From the NCBI RefSeq assembly GCF_004348995.1, contig NZ_SMKQ01000015.1:1-64000 (forward strand): a stretch of 64,000 bases of DNA, in the 5' to 3' direction. Shown here piece by piece: positions 35,695 through 43,940 of this stretch; position 1 is the first letter of the stretch, and the number at the start of each line of letters is the position of its first letter. The translations under genes were made by a program, and so were the position numbers. The notes beneath the pieces are model-generated. The model made no database searches and was not told the origin of the DNA. It saw only the letters and a list, made by a program, of their open reading frames with translations. The stretch is from Nonomuraea terrae. Its GTDB lineage: Bacteria; Actinomycetota; Actinomycetes; Streptosporangiales; Streptosporangiaceae.

Positions 35695-36548
35695 GGCTTC
35701 ATGATCGACTCGATCACGGTGCCGAGGCCCTCATCGCCGCGGCCTTCGGCGTCCGCGCGCTCGAAGAGCCGCCGCAGCGCCTGCGGCACCGTGGTCTCCA
35801 GACCGGCCTCGGCCAGCGCGTCCACGGCGTGGCCGAGGCCCACGGCCTGCATGTGCAGGGAGTTGAGCTCGCCCGGGTAGACGCCGGCCTCCGCCTCCTC
35901 GGCGAGAATCTTCGCGTACCCCATGGGGCCGTCGCCGCCCATCGAGGTGAACAGCTCCCCCGCGAACGGCAGGAAGTCCCTCGCCGGCACGCCCGACCTG
36001 CGCATGAGGGCGAGGGCGTGCATGAAGCTGGTCAGGCTCGACCAGAACATCAGCAGCTGCGCCTGATAGTACGTCATCGCCAGCCCCTGGTCGGCCCCCA
36101 CGTAGGTGACCTGGCCGAGGGCCTTCAGGGTCGCGGCGTGCCGGTCGAGCACGTCCTCGGGGCCGCTGTAGAACGTGTACGCCCCCGGCTGCCCGATCGC
36201 CGGCGGCGGCACCATGACGCCCCCGGTGACCAGCGTGCCGCCGCGCCCGGCGACCCAGCCGGCCGCCGCGCGCAGCTCCTCGGGGGTGCCGGAGCTGAGG
36301 TTGACCACCACCTTCCCGTCGAGCCTCGCCTCGCCGAAGCTGTCGTACATCGCCGGGTAGTCGGTCTGGCTGACCACCAGCAGGTCGCCGTCGGCCGCCG
36401 ACCCCGCCCGCCTGGCGCCCTTGTCCACCAGCGCGTCCGCCTTGCTCGCCGTGCGGTTCCAGACCGCCACCTCGTGGCCCGCGGCCAGGAACGCCACGGC
36501 CATCGCCGACCCCATCGGGCCGAGTCCCACCACTGTCACTTCGCTCAT
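35691..36548 (-). CDS. NAD(P)-binding beta-hydroxyacid dehydrogenase-like protein
   Basis: 285 residues of the 6-phosphogluconate/3-hydroxyisobutyrate dehydrogenase superfamily. Rossmann motif VGLGPMGSAMAVAFLAAGHE at the N-terminus, the substrate-site VNLSSGTPEELR, and GGVMVPPPAIGQPG. The catalytic Lys expected near residue 170 is not obvious: the YYQAQLLMFWSS helix has Gln in that region, as in imine-reductase-like members. An imine reductase is therefore possible. ATG 36548 is chosen. ATG 36560 is an alternative. Confidence 0.8.
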   Translation of the reverse strand: MSEVTVVGLGPMGSAMAVAFLAAGHEVAVWNRTASKADALVDKGARRAGSAADGDLLVVSQTDYPAMYDSFGEARLDGKVVVNLSSGTPEELRAAAGWVAGRGGTLVTGGVMVPPPAIGQPGAYTFYSGPEDVLDRHAATLKALGQVTYVGADQGLAMTYYQAQLLMFWSSLTSFMHALALMRRSGVPARDFLPFAGELFTSMGGDGPMGYAKILAEEAEAGVYPGELNSLHMQAVGLGHAVDALAEAGLETTVPQALRRLFERADAEGRGDEGLGTVIESIMKP

Positions 36549-36611
36549 GCCCTCGACCATCCGGCCGGCCGCTACGGAAATCCTTCGGGCCCGCCACGGG
36601 TTGGGTTGGGT

Positions 36612-39600
36612 GTGTTGCGTTTCGGAGTGCTCGGGCCGTTGCGGGTCCGTACGGAGGACGGCCGTCCTGTCGAGGTGGCCGAGCCCAAGGTGCGGGCGCT
36701 CCTGGCCGACCTGCTCGTCCACGGGGGCGGGCCGCTTTCGGCGGACCGGCTGATCGAGGACCTGTGGGGGGAGCGGGCCGGTCGTAACCCGCGCGGCACC
36801 CTTCAGGCTCGTGTCTCGGAGCTGCGCCGTGCGCTCGGCGACCGTGGCGCCGTTCTGCACGGTCCTGGGGGGTATCGGCTGGCGGGCTGTGACTGTGATG
36901 CCGGGCGGTTCCGGGCGCTCGTCGGGCGTCGTTCGCGTGACCCGCGGGTGCGGGCGGGGGAGCTGGGGCAAGCCCTGGCGTTGTGGCGCGGGCCCGCGTA
37001 CGCGGAGTTCGCCGACGCGGAGTTCGTGCGCGCCGAGGCGGCCGGTCTGGAGGAGGCGCGGCTCGCGGCGCTGGAGGAGCAGGCTGAGCTCCATCTCGAC
37101 CTGGGGGAGCCCGTGGACCTCGGCTCGCTGGTCGCCCGGCATCCGCTGCGGGAGCGGCTGGTGGCGGCGCACATGCGGGCGCTGTACCGGGGCGGGCGGC
37201 AGGGTGAGGCGCTGGCGGCGTACGCGGAGCTGCGGGGGCGGCTGGCCGAGGAGCTGGGGGTGGACCCGTCGCCCGAGCTGACCGCGCTCCACCAGGCCGT
37301 CCTCCGCCAGGACACCGCCCTGCACCGCCCGGTGGCTTCGGCGGTCAGGAGTGGACCGACGAACCTGCCCGCGCCCCTGACGGAGCTGATCGGACGGGAC
37401 GCCGACGTGGCCGACGTGCGCGGGCTGCTGGCCGCCGCCCGGCTGGTGACGCTCACGGGGCCGGGCGGCGTCGGGAAGACCAGCCTCGCGCTGGAGGCCG
37501 CTCGCGGTGTGACCGCGCCCGACGGGGTGTGGCTGGTGGAGCTCGCCGGAGCGGTGGACCCGTCCGAGGCGGTGGCGGCGGTGCTGGGGGTACGCGACGA
37601 CGACACGCTCCCGCTGGCCTCCCGCCTGGCCGGCGCACTGACCGGCAAAGACGTTCTCCTGATCCTCGACAACTGCGAACACCTCCTGGACCCGGCCACC
37701 CGCGCGAGGGGAGGCGGGGCCGAGGCGAACCCGCCGCACGGCAGCGGGGCCACGCACGATGGTGCTGGTGGCAGCACGGTCCCCGGGCTCGTGGCGGAGC
37801 TGTTGCGGGCCGTTCCCGGGCTGCGGGTGCTGGCGACCAGCCGGGAGCCGCTCGGGGTGACCGGCGAGCGTGTACGGGTCGTGCCGCCGCTTCCGGAGCC
37901 CGAGGCCGTACGCCTGTTCACGGCACGGGCCGGTGTCGAGCCGGACGAGACCGTGGCCACCGTCTGCCGGCGGCTCGACGGCCTCCCGCTGGCCCTGGAA
38001 CTGGCCGCCACCCGCGTGCGCGCGCTGGGCGTTCACGAGCTCGCCGACCGGCTGGACGACCGGTTCCGGCTGCTCAGCGCCGGGACGCGCGACGCCCCCG
38101 CCCGGCAGCGTACGCTCCGGGCGGTCATCGACTGGAGCTGGGAGCTGCTGGGCGAGGCCGAGCGGGTGGTGCTGCGGCGGCTGGCCGTGCACGCCGACGG
38201 GTGCACGCTGGAGGCCGCCGAGGAGGTGTCCGCGGAACCAGGGGTGGACGTGCTGGACACTCTGGCCCGCCTGGTGGGCCGGTCGCTGGTCGTCCGCGTC
38301 CCCGGGCCACGGTTCCGCCTGCTGGAGTCCGTGGCCGCGTACTGCGTGGAGCGGCTGCGCGAGGCGGGGGAGGACGACCTGGTCAGGGAGCGGCACGCGC
38401 GCTACTACACGGCGCTGGCCGAGCGCGCCGACCTCCGGGGGCCGGGGCAGCGGGAGTGGCTGGAACGGCTCGACGCGGAAACCGCCAACCTCCGCCGCGC
38501 GCTCGCGGGGCCCTACCCGCTGCGCCTGGTCAACGCGCTGGCCTGGTACTGGATCCTGCGCGGCCGCCTCCGCGAAGCCCGCCGCTCCCTGACCACCGCC
38601 ATCAACGCCCCCGAGGCGACCACACGGGTCACCGGCGCGGGTGGTGACGCGGGGCGGGCGGCGGTTTGGCTGGCTGGGGTGGAGTCGCTGATCGGGGAGA
38701 CCGCCGTGTCCGTACGGCGGGAGGAGCTCGACCTGGCGGGGGAGGCGCTGGCCGATTGGCTGCTGACGCATGTCCGTTGGGCGTACGGCGATCACGCCGC
38801 GCATGAGGCGGCGGCCGGGCGGGCGCTGGCGGCGTACGAGGCGCTGGGAGATCGGTGGGGGATCGCGGCGGCGCTGTGCCTGCGGGCCAAGCTCGCCGTC
38901 GGCCGCGGCGACCTGGCCGCGATGGAACGCGACGGGGAGCGGGGCCTCGCGCGGTTCCGGGAGCTGGGTGACGGCTGGGGACAGATCGAGGCCATGGACG
39001 TGCTGGACCGGGCGGCCGAGATCCGCGGCGACTACCCGAAGGCCGCCCGGCTGCGGAGGGAAGGGCTGCGGCTGGCGGAGGCGCTCGGGTTCGAGGTGTC
39101 GTACAAGCTGGCCGGGCTGGGGCGGATCGCGCTGCTGAAGCGCGACTACGCGGCCGCCGACGACCTGCACGAGCGGGCCAGGCGGCTGGCGGTGGCGCAG
39201 TCGTACAAGTCGGCCGAGGAGAACGCGCTGCTCGGCCTGGCCATGAGCGCCCGCAGGCAGGGCCGGTACGACGAGGCCGAGGCGTACCTGCTGCCCGTGC
39301 TCGGCTGGCTGCGGCAGGTGCGCGGGACGTCCGGGATCGCGTTCATCATGGCCGAGCTGGGGTTCGCCGCCGAGCAGCGCGGCGACGCACGGCTCGCGCT
39401 GGCCCGCCACCGCGAGGGCCACGAGGCGGCCCGCGCCACCGCCGACCCCCGCGCCGTCGCCCTGGCCCTGGAGGGCCTGGCCGGCGCCCTGTCACTGTCG
39501 GGCGTGGAAACGTCGTCCGACGCCTGGGTCATCAGGGCGGCTGAGCTGGTCGGGGTGGCGGGGGCGATCCGGCAGGAGGTGGGCGTGCCGTTGCCCGCGG

Positions 39601-39824
39601 CTGAGCGGCTCGATGCGGAACGGATCGTCGCGCGGCTGCGGGACCGGCTGGGCGAGGAGGTGTTCGAGCGGGTCGTCGCGTCAGGACAGCGGGAACTCGG
39701 CGAACACCTCCCAGGCCCCCTCCGGCGAGGGCCCGGCGTACAACCGGCCGCCCAGCGCCTCCACCCGCTCGGCCATCCCGACCAGACCGAACCCGCCGCC
39801 CAGGCCGGCCAGCCGCGGGTCTGA
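36612..39824 (+). CDS. AfsR/SARP-type transcriptional regulator (winged helix-BTAD-NB-ARC-TPR)
   Basis: 1070-residue pathway-level activator. An OmpR-like DNA-binding domain (FGVLGPLRV, then VAEPKVRALLADLL) is followed by BTAD (about 95-240), NB-ARC with Walker A GPGGVGKTS (about 283-291) and LLILDNCEHLL, and a long TPR region (about 600-1000). A Gly/Ala-rich insert of about 25 residues follows the Walker B Asp. GTG 36612 starts the classic MLRFGVLGPL, with no ribosome site. The last 48 codons run antisense through the histidine kinase gene. Targets unknown. No biosynthetic cluster lies in the window. Confidence 0.88.
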   Translation: MLRFGVLGPLRVRTEDGRPVEVAEPKVRALLADLLVHGGGPLSADRLIEDLWGERAGRNPRGTLQARVSELRRALGDRGAVLHGPGGYRLAGCDCDAGRFRALVGRRSRDPRVRAGELGQALALWRGPAYAEFADAEFVRAEAAGLEEARLAALEEQAELHLDLGEPVDLGSLVARHPLRERLVAAHMRALYRGGRQGEALAAYAELRGRLAEELGVDPSPELTALHQAVLRQDTALHRPVASAVRSGPTNLPAPLTELIGRDADVADVRGLLAAARLVTLTGPGGVGKTSLALEAARGVTAPDGVWLVELAGAVDPSEAVAAVLGVRDDDTLPLASRLAGALTGKDVLLILDNCEHLLDPATRARGGGAEANPPHGSGATHDGAGGSTVPGLVAELLRAVPGLRVLATSREPLGVTGERVRVVPPLPEPEAVRLFTARAGVEPDETVATVCRRLDGLPLALELAATRVRALGVHELADRLDDRFRLLSAGTRDAPARQRTLRAVIDWSWELLGEAERVVLRRLAVHADGCTLEAAEEVSAEPGVDVLDTLARLVGRSLVVRVPGPRFRLLESVAAYCVERLREAGEDDLVRERHARYYTALAERADLRGPGQREWLERLDAETANLRRALAGPYPLRLVNALAWYWILRGRLREARRSLTTAINAPEATTRVTGAGGDAGRAAVWLAGVESLIGETAVSVRREELDLAGEALADWLLTHVRWAYGDHAAHEAAAGRALAAYEALGDRWGIAAALCLRAKLAVGRGDLAAMERDGERGLARFRELGDGWGQIEAMDVLDRAAEIRGDYPKAARLRREGLRLAEALGFEVSYKLAGLGRIALLKRDYAAADDLHERARRLAVAQSYKSAEENALLGLAMSARRQGRYDEAEAYLLPVLGWLRQVRGTSGIAFIMAELGFAAEQRGDARLALARHREGHEAARATADPRAVALALEGLAGALSLSGVETSSDAWVIRAAELVGVAGAIRQEVGVPLPAAERLDAERIVARLRDRLGEEVFERVVASGQRELGEHLPGPLRRGPGVQPAAQRLHPLGHPDQTEPAAQAGQPRV

Positions 39825-40823
39825 GCCGAACCCGAAGTTCCGCACCCGCAGCACCGCGCTGCCCTCGTGGCGGCGCAGGGACGCCTCGACCCAGGCGGCC
39901 CGCGGCGCGTGCTTGCGCACGTTCGTCAGCGCCTCCTGGAGCACCCGGTGCACGGTCGTCATGACCTCCGGCTGCAGCGTGCGGTCGTCGAAGCCGGAGC
40001 CGATCTCGAAGGCCACCTTCGGCCCGTCGGCGGAGAACCGGTCGGTCATCATCCGCAGGTCGGCCATGGTGACGCCCGGCGTGCGGGCCGCGTCGTCCTC
40101 CGTGCGGAGCACCGTGACCATGCGCCGCATCGAGGTCAGCGCCTCCGACCCGGCCGTGGCGATCGCGTCGAGCGCGGGCGAGACGGCCTCGGGCTTGGTC
40201 GCGGCGACCGTACGCGCGGCCTGGGCCTGCACCACGATGCCGGTGATGTGGTGGGCGACCAGGTCGTGCAGCTCCCTGGCGATCTCCAGGCGTTCGGCCC
40301 TGCGCACCGCGTGCACCGCCTCCACCCGGCGTTCCTGCTGGAAGCGGAGGTAGCCGCCGATCCCGGCGGCCGTCGACCAGCCCACGAACAGCAGGAAGGA
40401 GAACGCCAGGCCCGAGCCGTTGTAGTCGCGCGCGCTCGCCTCGGTCATCAGCACGACCAGCGCCACGATCGACAGGACGACCGCCTGGCGTACCGGCTCC
40501 ACGTGCCGCAGGACCCCGATGAGCAGGATGAGCAGCGCCCCCGTCTCCGCGGCCCCCGGTATGCCCCTGAAACCGGTGAAGCCGACCAGCAGCGACGTGG
40601 CGAGCGACAGCGCCAGCATCACGGCGAACCCGCCCAGCCGCCACCTGCGCCGCAGGATCACGGCGACCATGCCGACCGCGCCGCACACCGGCACCACCCA
40701 CTGGAGCGTCCCGACGACGACGCCGAGCAGGACGTCCATCAGCAGCATCATGGCCAGGCAGCCGAGCATGGCGATCTCGCCCAGCCGCCGGACCCAGTAC
40801 ACGATGCGCTTGGAGTCGGCCAC
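39681..40823 (-). CDS. Sensor histidine kinase (HisKA_3 type)
   Basis: 380 residues. Four to five membrane segments (about 17-155) with almost no loops, then the dimerisation helix RAERLEIARELHDLVAHH (phospho-His186) and a HATPase domain with VLQEALTNVRKHAP and GLGGGFGLVGMAERV. This is the NarL/FixJ-partner type. GTG 40823 is chosen because sequence before it is shadow. No response regulator gene is adjacent, which is unusual for this type. Its 3' 144 bp overlap the SARP gene on the other strand. Confidence 0.85.
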   Translation of the reverse strand: MADSKRIVYWVRRLGEIAMLGCLAMMLLMDVLLGVVVGTLQWVVPVCGAVGMVAVILRRRWRLGGFAVMLALSLATSLLVGFTGFRGIPGAAETGALLILLIGVLRHVEPVRQAVVLSIVALVVLMTEASARDYNGSGLAFSFLLFVGWSTAAGIGGYLRFQQERRVEAVHAVRRAERLEIARELHDLVAHHITGIVVQAQAARTVAATKPEAVSPALDAIATAGSEALTSMRRMVTVLRTEDDAARTPGVTMADLRMMTDRFSADGPKVAFEIGSGFDDRTLQPEVMTTVHRVLQEALTNVRKHAPRAAWVEASLRRHEGSAVLRVRNFGFGSDPRLAGLGGGFGLVGMAERVEALGGRLYAGPSPEGAWEVFAEFPLS

Positions 40824-40959
40824 GGTGTCGAGCCTAGGCCGCGAGTCGTACCGCTCGTATCCACCGTTCGGCCGAACAGCACGGCCGCGAACCCGTCCTT
40901 CAGCGGAGGCGGCGGCCTGGGCGCGTCGCGGATGCTGGAGAGGTCGGAAGGAGATGGAC

Positions 40960-41046
40960 ATGCTGGCCATCGGAATCGTGCTGCTGGTCGTCGGAGTGCT
41001 GCTGGCGCTGGCCGACCCCGTGCTGCTCTCCCGTACGGACGCCTGA
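40960..41046 (+). CDS. 28-residue single-span membrane peptide
   Basis: ATG with AAGGAG six bases upstream. The product MLAIGIVLLVVGVLLALAD is one transmembrane helix, followed by a short tail (PVLLSRTDA). The strong ribosome site and full hydrophobic span support a real small protein. Function unknown. It lies between the histidine kinase and metB genes, rightward, and may be divergent from the kinase. Confidence 0.55.
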   Translation: MLAIGIVLLVVGVLLALADPVLLSRTDA

Positions 41047-41172
41047 CGACCTTGGGCTCGCGTGCGCAGGGCGCGCGGGCCCCAGGTGGGCCGTCGGGGG
41101 ACGGCGGCCCTGAAGCGGCCCGCGACTCGGTGGGGACCGAGGCGCGGGCCGGCTTCCACTAACGTGTGGTGT

Positions 41173-42312
41173 ATGAGCAACGGTTTTGAGACCTTGGCCA
41201 TTCACGCAGGTCAGGAGCCCGACCCGCTGACCGGCGCGGTCGTGCCGCCGATCTACGCCACGTCCACGTACAAGCAGGACGGCGTGGGCGGCCTGCGTTC
41301 CGGATATGAGTACAGCCGTTCGGCGAACCCCACCAGGACCGCGCTCGAAGCCGCGCTGGCCGCCGTGGAGGGCGGGGCGAGGGGGCTGGCGTTCGCCTCT
41401 GGGCTCGCCGCCGAGGACACCCTCCTGCGCGCGGTGTGCAAGCCGCAGGACCACGTGATCATCCCCAACGACGCGTACGGTGGCACGTACCGCCTGTTCG
41501 CCAAGGTGCACGAGGCCTGGGGCCTGCACTACGACCCCGTGCCGCTGCACGACCTCGACGCCGTGGCCGCGGCCATGACGCAGAAGACCAAGGTCGTCTG
41601 GGTCGAGACGCCCACCAACCCGCTGCTCGGCATCGCCGACATCGCCGCCCTGGCGCAGCTCGCCCACGACAACGGGTCGCTGCTGGTCGTCGACAACACC
41701 TTCGCCTCGCCGTACCTGCAGCAGCCCATCGCGCTGGGCGCCGACGTGGTCGTCCACTCGACCACGAAGTACGTCGGCGGCCACTCCGACGTGGTCGGCG
41801 GCGCGCTCGTGGCCGCCGACAGCGGCCTCGGCGAGCAGCTCGCCTACCACCAGAACGCGATGGGTGCGGTGGCCGGGCCGTTCGACGCCTGGCTCACGCT
41901 GCGCGGCCTGAAGACCCTCGGCGTCCGCATGGACCGCCACTGCGACAACGCAGAACGCGTCGTCGACCTGCTGCTGGCCCACCCGCGTGTGACGGAGGTG
42001 CTCTACCCGGGGCTCGCCGAGCACCCTGGCCACGAGGTGGCGGCCAAGCAGATGAAGAGGTTCGGGGGCATGGTGTCGTTCCGCGTCGCCGGAGGCGAGG
42101 CGGAAGCCGTGGAGATGTGCAACCGGGCGGAGCTGTTCACGCTGGGCGAGTCGCTCGGCGGCGTGGAGTCGCTGATCGAGCACCCCGGCCGCATGACGCA
42201 CGCCTCGGCCGCGGGGTCGCCGCTGGAGGTGCCCGCCGACCTCGTACGCCTGTCGGTCGGCATCGAGACTGTCGACGACCTGCTCGCCGACCTCACCCGC
42301 GCGCTGGGCTAG
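41173..42312 (+). CDS. metB: Cystathionine gamma-synthase
   Basis: Forms cystathionine from an activated homoserine and cysteine in methionine synthesis. 379 residues. PLP lysine K199 in HSTTKYVGGHSDVVGG, YSRSANPTR, and DNTFASPYLQQP. Related lyases cannot be fully excluded. No ribosome site precedes the ATG, but TAACGT at 41160-41165 lies seven bases upstream, so transcription probably starts at the ATG (leaderless). With the cbs gene at 34.3 kb both directions of transsulfuration are represented. Confidence 0.9.
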   Translation: MSNGFETLAIHAGQEPDPLTGAVVPPIYATSTYKQDGVGGLRSGYEYSRSANPTRTALEAALAAVEGGARGLAFASGLAAEDTLLRAVCKPQDHVIIPNDAYGGTYRLFAKVHEAWGLHYDPVPLHDLDAVAAAMTQKTKVVWVETPTNPLLGIADIAALAQLAHDNGSLLVVDNTFASPYLQQPIALGADVVVHSTTKYVGGHSDVVGGALVAADSGLGEQLAYHQNAMGAVAGPFDAWLTLRGLKTLGVRMDRHCDNAERVVDLLLAHPRVTEVLYPGLAEHPGHEVAAKQMKRFGGMVSFRVAGGEAEAVEMCNRAELFTLGESLGGVESLIEHPGRMTHASAAGSPLEVPADLVRLSVGIETVDDLLADLTRALG

Positions 42313-42316
42313 GCGC

Positions 42317-42745
42317 CTACTCCGGCACCACCATCAGGAAGAGGATCACCAGCCAGATCACCGACACCAGCCCGCTGATCGCGGCGATCCGGCCGTTCTG
42401 CACCTGCGCGTCGTCCTCGGCGCTCTCGCTCGTGAGGGCGCGTACGGCGGCGCGCAGGTCGCGGTCGATGATGACGAGCAGCACGGCCGCCACGATGAAC
42501 AGCGTCATCGAGGCCGACATGTACCACCGGCCGAGGATCCCGCCACCCATCACGATGCCGAGCACCAGGCCGAAGACGAAGACCCCCAGGGCGCCGATGC
42601 TGTAGATCCGGGTCGTCCGCTGGATGAACTGGAGCGCGGGGACGTTCTTGTTGCGGATGACGCGCGGCGCGGCCATCGTCGCGGCGGTGATCGGGCCGAT
42701 CGTGAAGATCGCGAACCCGATGTGCAGCCAGAGAAGCAGGTCCAT
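42317..42745 (-). CDS. DUF2269 family membrane protein
   Basis: 142 residues with four transmembrane segments. The N-terminus MDLLLWLHIGFAIFTIGPIT and the following RVIRNKN and TRIYSIGALGVFVFGLVLG match the DUF2269 pattern, in which a membrane His (LHIG) could bind a cofactor or metal. ATG 42745 is chosen. The longer frame to 42790 is Ser/Arg shadow. It is preceded by a short candidate membrane-protein gene transcribed the same way. Confidence 0.82.
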   Translation of the reverse strand: MDLLLWLHIGFAIFTIGPITAATMAAPRVIRNKNVPALQFIQRTTRIYSIGALGVFVFGLVLGIVMGGGILGRWYMSASMTLFIVAAVLLVIIDRDLRAAVRALTSESAEDDAQVQNGRIAAISGLVSVIWLVILFLMVVPE

Positions 42746-42755
42746 GCCGCTGAGA

Positions 42756-42881
42756 CTAGTCGCCGACGATCTCCTTCGGAGACTCGACACTCTCTTTGCT
42801 CTCCGCGGAGCTACGCATGCACAGCTCCGTGCTCACCACCGCGAAGAGCATGAACATGATGAGGAGAACTGTGGCAATCAT
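42756..42881 (-). CDS. Possible 41-residue membrane protein
   Basis: Starts MIATVLLIMFMLFAVVSTEL, a single membrane span, then a charged tail (SSAESKESVESPKEIVGD). About 83% of third codon positions are G or C, as in real genes of this window, although the ribosome site is weak. It ends 10 bp before the DUF2269 start, so the two may form an operon. No known family recognised. Confidence 0.45.
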   Translation of the reverse strand: MIATVLLIMFMLFAVVSTELCMRSSAESKESVESPKEIVGD

Positions 42882-43034
42882 GGGAACTACTGCTTCCCCG
42901 ATTCAGCCGCAAATATCGTCCATTATGACTAGACGCTCTGTGACCGGTTGAGTTCAGGCGCGGGTATGGTTGGGTCCCGTCGCAGTTTCCTCACTATTTG
43001 GGCGACCGTTTTTGGGCGCAGGGGGGTGCCGTCC

Positions 43035-43457
43035 GTGGCCATCAAGCACGTCGAGCCGTACACCGATGAGTGGCTGCACCAGCCGATCTGCTACGTGCGG
43101 CGGGTCATCGGCCTGCTCGGGTCAGAGGTCGCGGACTGGTGGGAAGGCCCTTCTGAGCCGCGTGACGCCACCGTGAAACTCACCGACGGCACCGCGCTGG
43201 TGTGGGACGAAGAGAGCGGCTGGCGCCTCGGCACCTTCGTCTCCGGCGGCCCCGGGCAGCACACCGAGCTGTCGGGGGTGCGCTACCTCGGTCACGGCCT
43301 GCTGCCCAGGCCCGAGCGCGTGCCTCAGGCGCTGCAGGACGCGCGGGCGGGCGTCGGCGCGAGCTCGGCCTGGCGGCCCTGCTACCGCTCCCACCGCAAC
43401 TGCCGCGACGGCTTCGACGTCGCCCTCGACTTCTACTCCCGCCTCGTCGACGCCTGA
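43035..43457 (+). CDS. Small actinobacterial protein of unknown function (DUF6292-like?)
   Basis: 140 residues. GTG 43035 has AGGGGGG eight bases upstream. The middle reads KLTDGTALVWDEESGWRLG and the protein ends GFDVALDFYSRLVDA. The pattern of a short protein with a central LVWDE-GW strand resembles DUF6292-type regulators' accessory proteins, but I am not sure. No transmembrane segment. Its end overlaps the convergent acetyltransferase gene by 25 bp. Confidence 0.6.
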   Translation: MAIKHVEPYTDEWLHQPICYVRRVIGLLGSEVADWWEGPSEPRDATVKLTDGTALVWDEESGWRLGTFVSGGPGQHTELSGVRYLGHGLLPRPERVPQALQDARAGVGASSAWRPCYRSHRNCRDGFDVALDFYSRLVDA

Positions 43458-43903
43458 TCCTCCCCGCCCAGCACCAGCAGGACGTGCCCGTCGTCGGTGA
43501 CGCCCGCGCGGCGGAACCCGTGGCGCTCCAGCAGCCGCACCGAAGCGATGTTGCCCTCGAACGGATCGGCGTGCAACGGCCGGTTGGCTTCCTTGCGCAG
43601 GAAGAGCTCCAGCGCCCGCGTGCCCACCCCGCGGCCCCAGAACTCCCTGCCGAGCCAGTAGCCGATGAACCGCCGCTCGCCCTCCCACCAGGCCACGACG
43701 TTGCCCGCCAGCTCGCCGCCCACCAGGACGGCCTGCACCAGCACGGTCGGGTCGCCCAGGACCCGCGCCTTCCAGTGACTGATGAACGCCTCCCGCTCCC
43801 GTGGCGGGAACTTCGACCGCCGCACCGCCTCCGGGTCGTGCTCCTGCGCCAGGAACACCTCCAGGTCGGCCTCCACCACGTCACGCAGCCCGATGTCCTC
43901 CAT
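43433..43903 (-). CDS. GNAT family N-acetyltransferase
   Basis: 156 residues. Acetyl-CoA motif A is LGREFWGRGVGTRALELFL (about 84-102), with the Q/RxxGxG/A loop. Motif B is EGNIASVRLLERHGFRRAG. Belongs to the RimJ/RimL-like group. Substrate unknown. ATG at 43903. Overlaps the neighbouring convergent gene at its 3' end. Confidence 0.88.
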   Translation of the reverse strand: MEDIGLRDVVEADLEVFLAQEHDPEAVRRSKFPPREREAFISHWKARVLGDPTVLVQAVLVGGELAGNVVAWWEGERRFIGYWLGREFWGRGVGTRALELFLRKEANRPLHADPFEGNIASVRLLERHGFRRAGVTDDGHVLLVLGGEDQASTRRE

Positions 43904-43940
43904 GGCAGGCGAGTCTGGCAGCCGGCACCGACAGTTCGGG

